A stretch of DNA of 62,648 nucleotides from Eubacteriales bacterium. GTDB lineage: Bacteria; Bacillota; Clostridia; Lachnospirales; Lachnospiraceae. The stretch is from assembly GCA_030536995.1 (NCBI GenBank), contig JAUNOY010000017.1:1-62648 (forward strand), given 5' to 3'. A program made the translations under genes and the position numbers. The notes under the pieces are model-generated. The model was not told where the DNA came from, did no database searches, and saw only the letters and a list, made by a program, of their open reading frames with translations. Positions 43,379 through 51,107 of the stretch are shown in pieces; positions within the stretch are counted from its first letter, which is position 1; each line of letters starts with the position of its first letter.

Positions 43379-43572
43379 CAGTAGGTGCCGATACAAGCTT
43401 TTACATAGCATATCGGTTAAAAGGGAAACAGGTGTAAATCCTGTACGATCTCGTCACTGTAAGTCAGGAGTGTGGAAACATGGCATCGCCAGTCACTGGG
43501 CAACCGGGAAGGCGTTTCTGCATGAAAATTGACAAGTCAGGAAACCTGCCTTCTGTTGGTACGGAAACATTT
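43379..43572 (+). promoter_or_regulatory. Cobalamin (B12) riboswitch
   Basis: Conserved segments appear in the expected order: AAGGGAA (43420-43426), GGTGTAAATCC (43431-43441), CGTCACTGT (43452-43460), GCC-CACTGGG (43488-43500), then the B12 box AGTCAGGAAACCTGCC (43535-43550). A terminator at 43637 provides the expression platform. Adenosylcobalamin should stop transcription before the exported CbiK gene, so the gene is made when B12 is scarce. Confidence 0.93.
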
Positions 43573-43635
43573 GTTTCAGATCACGAGGAATTGGTTGTAC
43601 CGTTTGTCATCCTATAATGATGTCTGATGATATTC

Positions 43636-43670
43636 CAATCCTTTTACCATTCGGTAAGAGGATTTTTTTG
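43636..43670 (+). terminator. Riboswitch expression-platform terminator
   Basis: Stem AATCCTTTTACC / GGTAAGAGGATT (one G-U pair) with ATTC loop and a T-run. An upstream segment GGAATTGG near 43590 could pair with CCAATCC as antiterminator. Confidence 0.8.
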
Positions 43671-43764
43671 TCATAGAGTAAGTATATGGCGCTCTGTGTC
43701 AAGGGTCTGTTTTTTGGTTTCCTGCCGGAAATTTGTTGGTTCTGATTAAAAGGAGGAAAATCAA

Positions 43765-44961
43765 ATGAAAAACAAAACTGTAAAAGCTCTTATCATGTTA
43801 CTGGCTGTGACAACTGTGTCTATGACAGGTTCTGTCGTATCCTTTGCTGCAGAAGATACTGCAGTTGAGGCGTCAACAGATGATCAGGCTGCTGCGGATG
43901 AAGTGGCTGCTCTTATTGACGCAATCTATGTTCAGGAAAGAACAGAGACAACAGACGCTGACTGTGCCGCAGCAAAGGAGGCATGGGATGCACTGACAGA
44001 TGCACAGAAAGAGCTCGTAGAGGGAGAAGAGGCAAGCCCGGATTATTTCGGCCTTGATACAGGAGATGCGTCTAAGGATGATCCGCGAAATGCAGATGAA
44101 ATCGGAGAGAACGAGCTTCTTGTAGTCAGCTTCGGAACTTCCTACAATGACAGCCGTGCGCAGGATATAAAGGGAATTGAAGATGCTCTTGAGAAAGCAT
44201 ATCCGGACTGGGCAGTAAGAAGAGCTTTCACAGCACAGATTATTATTAATCACGTACAGGCAAGAGATAATGAAGTGATTGATAATATGGAACAGGCAAT
44301 GGAGCGTGCAGTTTCAAACGGAGTGAAAAATCTGATTATTCAGCCGACACATCTGATGCATGGAGCTGAGTACGATGAAATGATGGAAGTTGTAGATGCT
44401 TACAGAGATAAATTTGAGTCTGTAGCAGTAGCTGAGCCTATGTTAGGACCTGTAGGAGATGACGCAGCAGTAATCAATGAAGATAAGCAGGCTGTTGCAA
44501 AAGCTGTGACAGATGCGGCTCTTGCAGACGCTGGATATGAGACAATGGATGCAGCAGCAGAGGATGGAACTGCATTTGTACTGCTCGGACATGGAACAGC
44601 TCATACTGCAAAGGTTACATATAGTCAGATGCAGACACAGATGGGTGAGCTTGGATACAAAAACGTATTTATCGGTACAGTGGAAGGTGAGCCGGAGGAT
44701 ACATCCTGTGAAGCAATTATCGAAGCTCTTAAAGAAGCCGGTTATAAGAAAATCGTTCTTCGTCCGTTGATGGTAGTTGCAGGTGACCACGCAAGCAACG
44801 ATATGGCAGGTGCAGAGGAAGACTCATGGAAGAGCATGATGGAAGCCAGCGGAAACTTTGACAGTGTGGAAGCTCAGATTGCAGGCCTTGGACGTCTGGA
44901 AGCAGTGCAGCAGCTTTATGTTGCACATACACAGGCTGCTATGGACGAAGCTGCAAAATAA
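43765..44961 (+). CDS. Exported CbiK-family cobaltochelatase
   Basis: A 398-residue CbiK-family class II chelatase that normally puts Co(II) into sirohydrochlorin. The chelatase domain (residues 115-395) has LLVVSFGTSYND, PTHLMHGAEYDE, LLGHGTAHTA and PLMVVAGDHASNDMAG with the metal-site His residues. Unlike cytoplasmic CbiK it has an N-terminal signal peptide ending in VVSFAAE, and an acidic, Ala-rich linker of about 85 residues. It would act outside the cell, like the periplasmic CbiK of Desulfovibrio, which binds heme. A cobalamin riboswitch controls it. AAGGAGG precedes the ATG. Confidence 0.9.
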   Translation: MKNKTVKALIMLLAVTTVSMTGSVVSFAAEDTAVEASTDDQAAADEVAALIDAIYVQERTETTDADCAAAKEAWDALTDAQKELVEGEEASPDYFGLDTGDASKDDPRNADEIGENELLVVSFGTSYNDSRAQDIKGIEDALEKAYPDWAVRRAFTAQIIINHVQARDNEVIDNMEQAMERAVSNGVKNLIIQPTHLMHGAEYDEMMEVVDAYRDKFESVAVAEPMLGPVGDDAAVINEDKQAVAKAVTDAALADAGYETMDAAAEDGTAFVLLGHGTAHTAKVTYSQMQTQMGELGYKNVFIGTVEGEPEDTSCEAIIEALKEAGYKKIVLRPLMVVAGDHASNDMAGAEEDSWKSMMEASGNFDSVEAQIAGLGRLEAVQQLYVAHTQAAMDEAAK

Positions 44962-44995
44962 TTGTTGCGGTTTACAGTAACTCAAATTCATGGAT

Positions 44996-45028
44996 AAAAA
45001 AAGGATGCTGTATTACAGCATCCTTTTT
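44996..45028. terminator. Bidirectional intrinsic terminator
   Basis: Stem AAAAAGGATGCTG / CAGCATCCTTTTT with a five-base loop, between cbiK-like and the convergent surface-protein gene. Confidence 0.9.
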
Positions 45029-45045
45029 AAAGGAAAGAGCAATTC

Positions 45046-45585
45046 TTAACGGTTTTTCTTTTTGACATAATAATTGAGAATTCCACCGCCCACAATAATA
45101 ACGAGGGCAATCATAACTACTTTTTTGGCTGCTTCCTGAGGAAGATCATCCTTGGAGCCTATTGTTTCCGAATAATACGTAAAGGTATATTCGATTTCAT
45201 GGGGAGTACCCATTGCAGTTGTATCTGCAATATGAACAAGAGGCTTGTCAAGGGCGAGAACAGGAATGGTAAAAAGAGAATTTCCTCCATCTGTATTTTC
45301 GTTTAAATATTTTACACCGTCTACGATCATGTAATCGTAATTAGGGCTGCTCCACTGCAGTTTGACATAAGCCTTGGCATTTTTCACAATCATTAGTGCA
45401 GGGGAAGAAACACCTGCCTTGCCGCTGCCGCCGATACATTCGACCTGAATGGAATATTCACCGTCTGCCAGATCAATGGTCATGGCAGAATCAGAGGCAT
45501 ATATAGTCGAACAGGAAACAAGAAGCAGGAGAAACGCAGAGAAAAGAATTCTGCATATTTTGGTAATTGATTTTTTTTTTGACAT
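45046..45585 (-). CDS. Membrane-anchored surface protein with shared single domain
   Basis: A 179-residue exported protein. It has an N-terminal signal peptide (to about residue 30), one extracellular domain (residues 35-140) and a C-terminal membrane anchor with a basic tail (VVMIALVIIVGGGILNYYVK). The domain is clearly homologous to the second domain of the secreted protein at 48012: both share GGSGKA, SPNYDYM-VDG-KY, GNS-F-IPV and TPHEIEYT. It may be a NEAT-like ligand-binding sandwich, but I see no diagnostic heme ligand. The gene is divergent from cbiL across a palindromic region and converges on the chelatase gene. Confidence 0.75.
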   Translation of the reverse strand: MSKKKSITKICRILFSAFLLLLVSCSTIYASDSAMTIDLADGEYSIQVECIGGSGKAGVSSPALMIVKNAKAYVKLQWSSPNYDYMIVDGVKYLNENTDGGNSLFTIPVLALDKPLVHIADTTAMGTPHEIEYTFTYYSETIGSKDDLPQEAAKKVVMIALVIIVGGGILNYYVKKKNR

Positions 45586-45607
45586 GGAAAGTTCCGTCCT
45601 TTCATTA

Positions 45608-45626
45608 ATTATAATTTGATTATAAT
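45608..45626. promoter_or_regulatory. Candidate operator between divergent genes
   Basis: ATTATAAT-TTG-ATTATAAT, a palindrome with 8-base arms, followed by GATTCTAAT. It resembles Fur/PerR-type boxes and overlaps possible -10 elements for both the surface-protein gene and the cbiL operon. The protein that binds is not known. Confidence 0.45.
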
Positions 45627-45696
45627 GTGATTCTAATGGAATGTCAATGAAAGGGCGTAAGATAGATAATAATAGAAAAAAAGGAGGAAATCAGTG

Positions 45697-46395
45697 ATGA
45701 AAGGGATTTTTATAGGAGTAGGAGTAGGACCGGGAGATCCGGAACTGATGACATTAAAGGCTGTTCGCATGATTCAGGAAAACGAGGTAATTGCAGTACC
45801 CGGAAACAATGTAAAGGAAACGGTTGCGTATAAAATCGCAGTACAGGCAGCACCTGAACTTGCAGAGAAAGAGCTTCTTCCTATATATATGCCGATGGTG
45901 CTTGACCGCACAGTTATGGAAGAAAACCATAAGAAGGGGGCAGCTCTTGTAGAAGAATATCTGAAAAAAGGCAAAAATGTAGTCTTTCTTACACTTGGGG
46001 ATCCGACGATTTACTCTACCTTTTCTTACCTTCAGAGAATCGTGGAAGAAGACGGGTATGAGACTGGTCTGGTAAGCGGAATCACATCTTTCTGCGCAAC
46101 TGCGGCAAGAATAAATAAGCCGCTTGTAGAATGGAATGAGCAGCTTCATGTTATTCCTGCTGTACATAAACTGGATGAGAAGCTTGAGAGAGAGGGCAAT
46201 TATGTTCTGATGAAATCAGGAAGAAAGATGAATCAGGTAAAGGAAATTCTTGCCCAGAGCAATAAAGACGTTATGATGGTAGAAAACTGCGGAATGGAAA
46301 ACGAACGCATTTATAACAGCATAGAGGAAATCCCGGACAATGCAGGTTATTATTCTCTGATTATCGCAAAGGAGCCGAAGCGGGCCAATGATTGA
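45697..46395 (+). CDS. cbiL: Precorrin-2/cobalt-factor II C20-methyltransferase
   Basis: SAM-dependent cytoplasmic enzyme adding the C20 methyl group during corrin synthesis, the step after cobalt insertion. Marks are GVGVGPGDPELMTLKAVR at the start and LTLGDPTIYSTFSYL with SGITSF in the middle. At 232 aa it matches CbiL/CobI. No other corrin-ring enzyme is in the window. AGGAGG ends nine bases before ATG 45697; a GTG three bases earlier is in frame. First gene of a seven-gene operon with transporters; its stop overlaps the next start by eight bases. Confidence 0.9.
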   Translation: MKGIFIGVGVGPGDPELMTLKAVRMIQENEVIAVPGNNVKETVAYKIAVQAAPELAEKELLPIYMPMVLDRTVMEENHKKGAALVEEYLKKGKNVVFLTLGDPTIYSTFSYLQRIVEEDGYETGLVSGITSFCATAARINKPLVEWNEQLHVIPAVHKLDEKLEREGNYVLMKSGRKMNQVKEILAQSNKDVMMVENCGMENERIYNSIEEIPDNAGYYSLIIAKEPKRAND

Positions 46396-47230
46396 GCTGA
46401 AAAATCTGACGAAAAAATTTGACGATTTTACGGCGGTGGATTCCATAAATCTGGAAATAGGAAAAGGAGAATTTTTCGGATTATTAGGCGCAAACGGAGC
46501 GGGAAAGACAACGACAATCAGTATGCTTTCCACATTGCTGTTGCCTACATCAGGGGAAATCTATATTGACGGTCAGCTTCTTTCAAGGAAGCGTCCGGAA
46601 CTGAAACGCAAATTAAGCGTTGTTACTCAGGAATATTCCATGAGGCAGGACATGAATATGGATGAAATCATGGAATATCAGGGGAGGCTTTATTTCATGC
46701 CGCGCAGGCAGATTCGGGAGAGAACGGAGGAGCTTCTCAGGTTCTGTGATTTGATTGATTACAGGAAGCGCAGTGTGCGCAAGCTGTCCGGAGGAATGAA
46801 GAGAAAGCTTATGGTGTGCAGAGCGCTTCTCACAGAACCGGAAATTCTTCTTCTGGATGAGCCGACAGCCGGAATGGACCCGATTTCCAGAAGGCAGATG
46901 TGGAATCTTCTGCGCAGACTGAATGAGCAGAATCTGACGATTCTTCTTACAACACATTATATTGAGGAGGCTCAGTCGCTGTGCAGCCGTGTAGCGCTGA
47001 TGCAAAAAGGTCATTTGCAGGAGGTAAATACTCCGGCAGCATTTATTGAAAGTCTTGGAAACCATGCTGTAGACGTAAGCACATCAAATGGGGTAGAAAC
47101 CCATTATTTCCATGAACGCAGAGATGCGATTGCCTATCTTTCCGAAATCGGGGAGAAGGCAGCACTTCGTGAAACGACTCTGGAAGATGTATTTGTGGAA
47201 CGGGTGGGAATCCACCTTACTCAGAAGTGA
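46388..47230 (+). CDS. ABC-2-type exporter ATP-binding protein
   Basis: A 280-residue ATPase of the DrrA/NodI type: Walker A GANGAGKTT, signature LSGGMKRK, Walker B LLLDEPTAGMDP and His switch in TTHYIEEA. The C-terminal tail (about 215-280) has the DrrA-like ETTLEDVFVE motif. It should energise the permease in the next gene. Substrate unknown; its place between cbiL and tetrapyrrole-type importer genes hints at export of a tetrapyrrole, metal or surface component. Confidence 0.9.
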   Translation: MIELKNLTKKFDDFTAVDSINLEIGKGEFFGLLGANGAGKTTTISMLSTLLLPTSGEIYIDGQLLSRKRPELKRKLSVVTQEYSMRQDMNMDEIMEYQGRLYFMPRRQIRERTEELLRFCDLIDYRKRSVRKLSGGMKRKLMVCRALLTEPEILLLDEPTAGMDPISRRQMWNLLRRLNEQNLTILLTTHYIEEAQSLCSRVALMQKGHLQEVNTPAAFIESLGNHAVDVSTSNGVETHYFHERRDAIAYLSEIGEKAALRETTLEDVFVERVGIHLTQK

Positions 47231-47246
47231 CAGGAGGAGTCGTAAT

Positions 47247-47978
47247 ATGGGAATTATTACTATTTTGTGGGAAAAATGGACAGAATTTAAGAGGGATTTC
47301 TATAAGATTACTCTGGCAGCAATGGTAGCTCCATTGATGTATCTGATTGTATTTGGAATGGGAATCCAGACTATGTCACATGGAGAGCCATATCTGAATT
47401 TCCTGATTCCCGGGGTGATTGCACTGACAACTATGAATGGAAGCTTTAACGCTATTGCGCAGAATCTCAATGTACAGAGACTTTATGAGAAGGCTTTTGA
47501 TCAGGTTATGATTTCTCCTACGCCGTTGTGGCAGTTTATTGTGGGACAGATTCTGGGCGGAAGCCTTAGAGGACTGTATGCAGGCTGTGTAATTCTTGTC
47601 CTTACAGCGCCGATTCGTACAGGACTTGTATTTAATGGCGTTTCATTTCTTGTGATGCTCCTTAACGGAGCCGTATTTTCCGCAATCGGTGTTGTGGTAT
47701 CGTTTCTGGCAAAAAATCATGCGGATGTGCCGCGTTTTTCCAATTATATCATTATGCCGATGGCATATCTCTGCAATACTTTTTTTGCCATTGACAGTAT
47801 GCCGGGAAATATACGTCGTGTAGTAGGGATTTTGCCTCTTTCTCAGGCAAGTGCCATGATTCGTACCATATCTGCGGGAGGATCGGCGGATATCCGCGGA
47901 ATTGTCATTTTAATTGTATACCTTGTGGTATTTACCGGAATTGCATTCTGGTTTATATACAAAAAGAAAAACTTGTAA
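47247..47978 (+). CDS. ABC-2-type exporter permease
   Basis: A 243-residue membrane protein with six helices typical of ABC-2 permeases, including the conserved loop LNFLIPGVIALTTMNGSF and NTFFAIDSMPGNIRR. It pairs with the upstream ATPase. ATG 47247 follows AGGAGG; longer in-frame reading is open upstream but lies inside the ATPase gene in another frame. It is followed by the secreted two-domain protein. Confidence 0.88.
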   Translation: MGIITILWEKWTEFKRDFYKITLAAMVAPLMYLIVFGMGIQTMSHGEPYLNFLIPGVIALTTMNGSFNAIAQNLNVQRLYEKAFDQVMISPTPLWQFIVGQILGGSLRGLYAGCVILVLTAPIRTGLVFNGVSFLVMLLNGAVFSAIGVVVSFLAKNHADVPRFSNYIIMPMAYLCNTFFAIDSMPGNIRRVVGILPLSQASAMIRTISAGGSADIRGIVILIVYLVVFTGIAFWFIYKKKNL

Positions 47979-48011
47979 CGAAAGCAGTTTCTCAGAGGAG
48001 GAAATAATAAT

Positions 48012-48902
48012 ATGAAGAACAGATTTGTAAAAGCATTGGTTTTATCTATGGTGGTCTGTACTGCGATGACAGGAAGTGCTGCGGTGTTTGCAGCGGAAGA
48101 AAAAACAGAGACAGTAGAAGTTGCAGAAGAAGGTGTGGAAGAAAATACGGAAGAAAGTGAGCAGGAGCAGACAGGGGATGTGCTGAAGGACGGAGTTTAC
48201 TCTGCGAAATTTGACACAGACAGCGGAATGTTTCACGTAAACGAGTCTCAGGATGGAAAGGGTGTTCTTACTGTAAAAGACGGAAAAATGACAATTCATG
48301 TCAGTCTTGTTTCCAAGAGTATTCTGAATCTTTTTTCCGGACTGGCAGAGGATGCGGAAAAAGAGGGAGCAGAGCTTCTTGAACCTACAACAGATACGGT
48401 AACCTACAGTGACGGATATACAGAGGAGGTTTATGGCTTCGATATTCCTGTGCCATATCTTGATAAGGAGTTTGATGTGGCATTAATCGGAAAAAAAGGA
48501 AAATGGTACGATCATAAGGTCAGTGTTTCCGAAGCGACGCCTCTGGAGGCAGAGGGGAAATCTGTGGAGGATTTGAAACTTGAGGATGGAAGCTATACGG
48601 TTGAGGTAGTCCTTGAGGGAGGTTCAGGCAAAGCGACAGTAGAAAGTCCGGCTGCACTTGAGATTAAGGATGGAAAAGCATCTGCAGTCCTTGTATGGAA
48701 CAGTCCAAATTATGACTATATGCTGGTTGATGGAGAGAAATACGAAAGAACCAACACAGAAGGAAATTCAACTTTCGAAATCCCGGTTTCAGGCTTTGAT
48801 TATCAGATGCCGGTTGTCGGAGATACTGTTGCAATGAGTACACCTCATGAAATTGAGTATACATTACAATTCGATTCAGCTTCTCTTAAAGAAGCCGACT
48901 GA
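48012..48902 (+). CDS. Secreted two-domain protein, possible metal or tetrapyrrole binding
   Basis: A 296-residue secreted protein. A signal peptide (to about residue 27, AAVFAAEE) is followed by an acidic linker. Domain 1 (about 57-175) contains KDGVYSAKFDTDSGMFH, TVTYSDGYTEEVYGFD and KGKWYDHKVSVS. Domain 2 (about 192-290) is homologous to the surface protein at 45046. Both start with a DG-Y strand and end with a beta strand, consistent with tandem NEAT-like sandwiches. No membrane anchor is seen. It sits directly before the binding-protein gene, so capture and handover of a ligand is a reasonable inference; the ligand is unknown. Confidence 0.7.
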   Translation: MKNRFVKALVLSMVVCTAMTGSAAVFAAEEKTETVEVAEEGVEENTEESEQEQTGDVLKDGVYSAKFDTDSGMFHVNESQDGKGVLTVKDGKMTIHVSLVSKSILNLFSGLAEDAEKEGAELLEPTTDTVTYSDGYTEEVYGFDIPVPYLDKEFDVALIGKKGKWYDHKVSVSEATPLEAEGKSVEDLKLEDGSYTVEVVLEGGSGKATVESPAALEIKDGKASAVLVWNSPNYDYMLVDGEKYERTNTEGNSTFEIPVSGFDYQMPVVGDTVAMSTPHEIEYTLQFDSASLKEAD

Positions 48903-48916
48903 CAGAGGGGGATTCA

Positions 48917-50047
48917 GTGAAGAGAGGATTACGAAGATTTATTTCTGGTCTTTTTTTTGCCCTTATCTGTACTGTACCTGTGCAGGCAGCAGAAGAAAGA
49001 GTGGAAATCCCGGGACATGAATTTTCTCACAGTATGGAGCTTTCCTATGCAGAAGAATTCAGCGTCGATTATTATGAGGATGGCTATAAGCTTATTACAA
49101 TTGAAGAGGAAGGGAAATTTCTCGTAGTTCCGGAGAAAGGCACTGTACCGGAAGAGCTTGGAAAAGATATTACCATACTGCAGCAGCCTCTGGATCATAT
49201 TTATCTTGTTGCAACTTCTGCTATGGATCTGTTCCGTGCAGTGGACGGTATAGAGAATATCCGCCTTTCCGGGACAAAGGAAGATGGGTGGTATATTCAG
49301 GAGGCAAAAGACGCCCTTGCATCAGGCGATATGGTGTATGCAGGGAAATATAATGCTCCGGATTATGAGCTGATCCTCAGCGAGGGCTGTGACCTTGCAG
49401 TGGAATCGACTATGATTCATCATAATCCGGAAGTGAAGGAGAAGCTGGAGCAGTTCGGAATCCCGGTTCTTGTAGAGCGTTCCAGCTATGAATCCCACCC
49501 TCTTGGAAGAACCGAATGGATTAAGCTCTACGGAGCGATTTTGAACAGAGAAGAAAATGCAGAAGAGGTATTCCGGGAACAGGCGGAGAAGCTGGAGAGG
49601 CTTTCTTCCGAAAAAAATACAGGTAAGACTGTGGCGTTCTTTTACATCAATTCTGTGGGCGCTGTGAATGTCAGAAAAAGCAGCGATTATGTTTCAAAGA
49701 TGATTGAGCTTGCCGGGGGCAGATATGTGCCTGAGGATACAGGTGCAAATGACAGCGCCATGTCAACTATGAACATGCAGATGGAAGAGTTTTATGCAAA
49801 GGCAAAGAATGCAGATTATATTATTTATAACAGCACGATTGACGGTGAGCTTTCCGGTTTTTCGGAGCTTTTTGCAAAGAGCAGTCTTCTGAAGGATTTC
49901 AAAGCTGTCAAAGATGGAAACGTGTGGTGTACAGGTAAAAATCTTTTTCAGGAAAGCACAGGACTTGGCACCATGATTGAAGATATTCATGCAATGCTGA
50001 CAGAGGATTCCGTAGAAGAATTTACTTATATGCATAAAATAAAATAG
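48917..50047 (+). CDS. FecB/BtuF-type ABC substrate-binding protein
   Basis: A 376-residue exported helical-backbone metal-receptor protein of the iron-siderophore/heme/cobalamin uptake class. The signal peptide ends VPVQA before AEE, a signal-peptidase I site; I see no lipobox Cys, unusual for a Gram-positive binding protein. Later segments LILSEGCDLAVEST and TEWIKLYGAILN match the family. Starts with GTG 48917 after AGAGGGGG. It belongs with the FecC-type permease and ATPase immediately downstream. Confidence 0.85.
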   Translation: MKRGLRRFISGLFFALICTVPVQAAEERVEIPGHEFSHSMELSYAEEFSVDYYEDGYKLITIEEEGKFLVVPEKGTVPEELGKDITILQQPLDHIYLVATSAMDLFRAVDGIENIRLSGTKEDGWYIQEAKDALASGDMVYAGKYNAPDYELILSEGCDLAVESTMIHHNPEVKEKLEQFGIPVLVERSSYESHPLGRTEWIKLYGAILNREENAEEVFREQAEKLERLSSEKNTGKTVAFFYINSVGAVNVRKSSDYVSKMIELAGGRYVPEDTGANDSAMSTMNMQMEEFYAKAKNADYIIYNSTIDGELSGFSELFAKSSLLKDFKAVKDGNVWCTGKNLFQESTGLGTMIEDIHAMLTEDSVEEFTYMHKIK

Positions 50048-50077
50048 AGATACACGAGAGAATAAGGAGAGTGCAAT

Positions 50078-51097
50078 ATGACGGAAAAAAAACGTGTTGG
50101 CAGATATTTTTCTGCGTTTATAATACTGACTGCCCTTCTGGCGGTTTTGTTTGTATGGAACGTGAATTCGGGCAGTATTGACCTCTCCGTTTCTGATATT
50201 TTTAATATTATTTTCCGCAGAAAGGGAGAAGAGGTATCTTACAATATTATCTGGGAAATCCGTCTGCCCCGTATTCTGGCGGTTATTATTCTGGGAGGCG
50301 CGTTGTCTGTATCCGGATTTCTTCTTCAGACCTTTTTCGGAAATCCCATTGCAGGACCCTTTGTGCTGGGGATTTCATCAGGAGCAAAACTGGTGGTATC
50401 TCTTGTGATGATTTTCTTTTTGAGTAAATCAATTATTTTGGGATCAGGTGTGATGATTCTTGCTGCCTTCGCAGGAGCGATGATTTCTATGGGATTTATT
50501 CTTTTGATTTCCCGTAAGGTACATAAGATGTCCATGCTCGTTATAAGCGGTGTTATGATAGGATATATCTGTTCGGCGATTACGGATTTTATAGTGACTT
50601 TTGCAGACGATTCCAATATTGTGAATCTTCACAACTGGTCAATGGGAAGCTTTTCCGGAATGAACTGGGAAAATGTGGGAGTTATGATTGCTGTGATTTC
50701 GGTGACTTTGCTTTTGACATTTTTTATGTCAAAGCCAATCGGCGCTTATCAGTTGGGAGAAGTCTATGCTCAGAATATGGGAGTAAATATTAAAATATTC
50801 AGGATTGCGCTGATTCTTTTGTCCAGTATTCTTTCTGCCTGTGTAACAGCTTTTGCTGGACCGATTTCCTTTGTTGGAATTGCAGTTCCTCATATTGCAA
50901 AGAGCCTGCTTAAAACAGCGAAACCCATTCTCGTGATTCCGGCATGTTTCCTTGGAGGGGCAGTATTCTGTCTGTTCTGTGATTTGATTGCAAGAACAGT
51001 GTTTGCGCCTACAGAATTGAGTATCAGCTCTGTAACGGCAATTTTTGGAGCGCCTGTTGTTATTTATATTATGATACGAAGACAGCAGAGGATTTAG
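50078..51097 (+). CDS. FecCD-family ABC importer permease
   Basis: A 339-residue permease with about ten helices. Marks are RLPRILAVIILGGALSVSG, GNPIAGPFVLGISSGA and SFVGIAVPHIAKSL, all typical of the BtuC/FhuB/HmuU family that imports cobalamin, heme or siderophores. The AAGGAGA site precedes its ATG. Only one permease gene is present, so it should act as a homodimer. Confidence 0.93.
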   Translation: MTEKKRVGRYFSAFIILTALLAVLFVWNVNSGSIDLSVSDIFNIIFRRKGEEVSYNIIWEIRLPRILAVIILGGALSVSGFLLQTFFGNPIAGPFVLGISSGAKLVVSLVMIFFLSKSIILGSGVMILAAFAGAMISMGFILLISRKVHKMSMLVISGVMIGYICSAITDFIVTFADDSNIVNLHNWSMGSFSGMNWENVGVMIAVISVTLLLTFFMSKPIGAYQLGEVYAQNMGVNIKIFRIALILLSSILSACVTAFAGPISFVGIAVPHIAKSLLKTAKPILVIPACFLGGAVFCLFCDLIARTVFAPTELSISSVTAIFGAPVVIYIMIRRQQRI

Positions 51098-51107
51098 AAG
51101 GGCAGGG

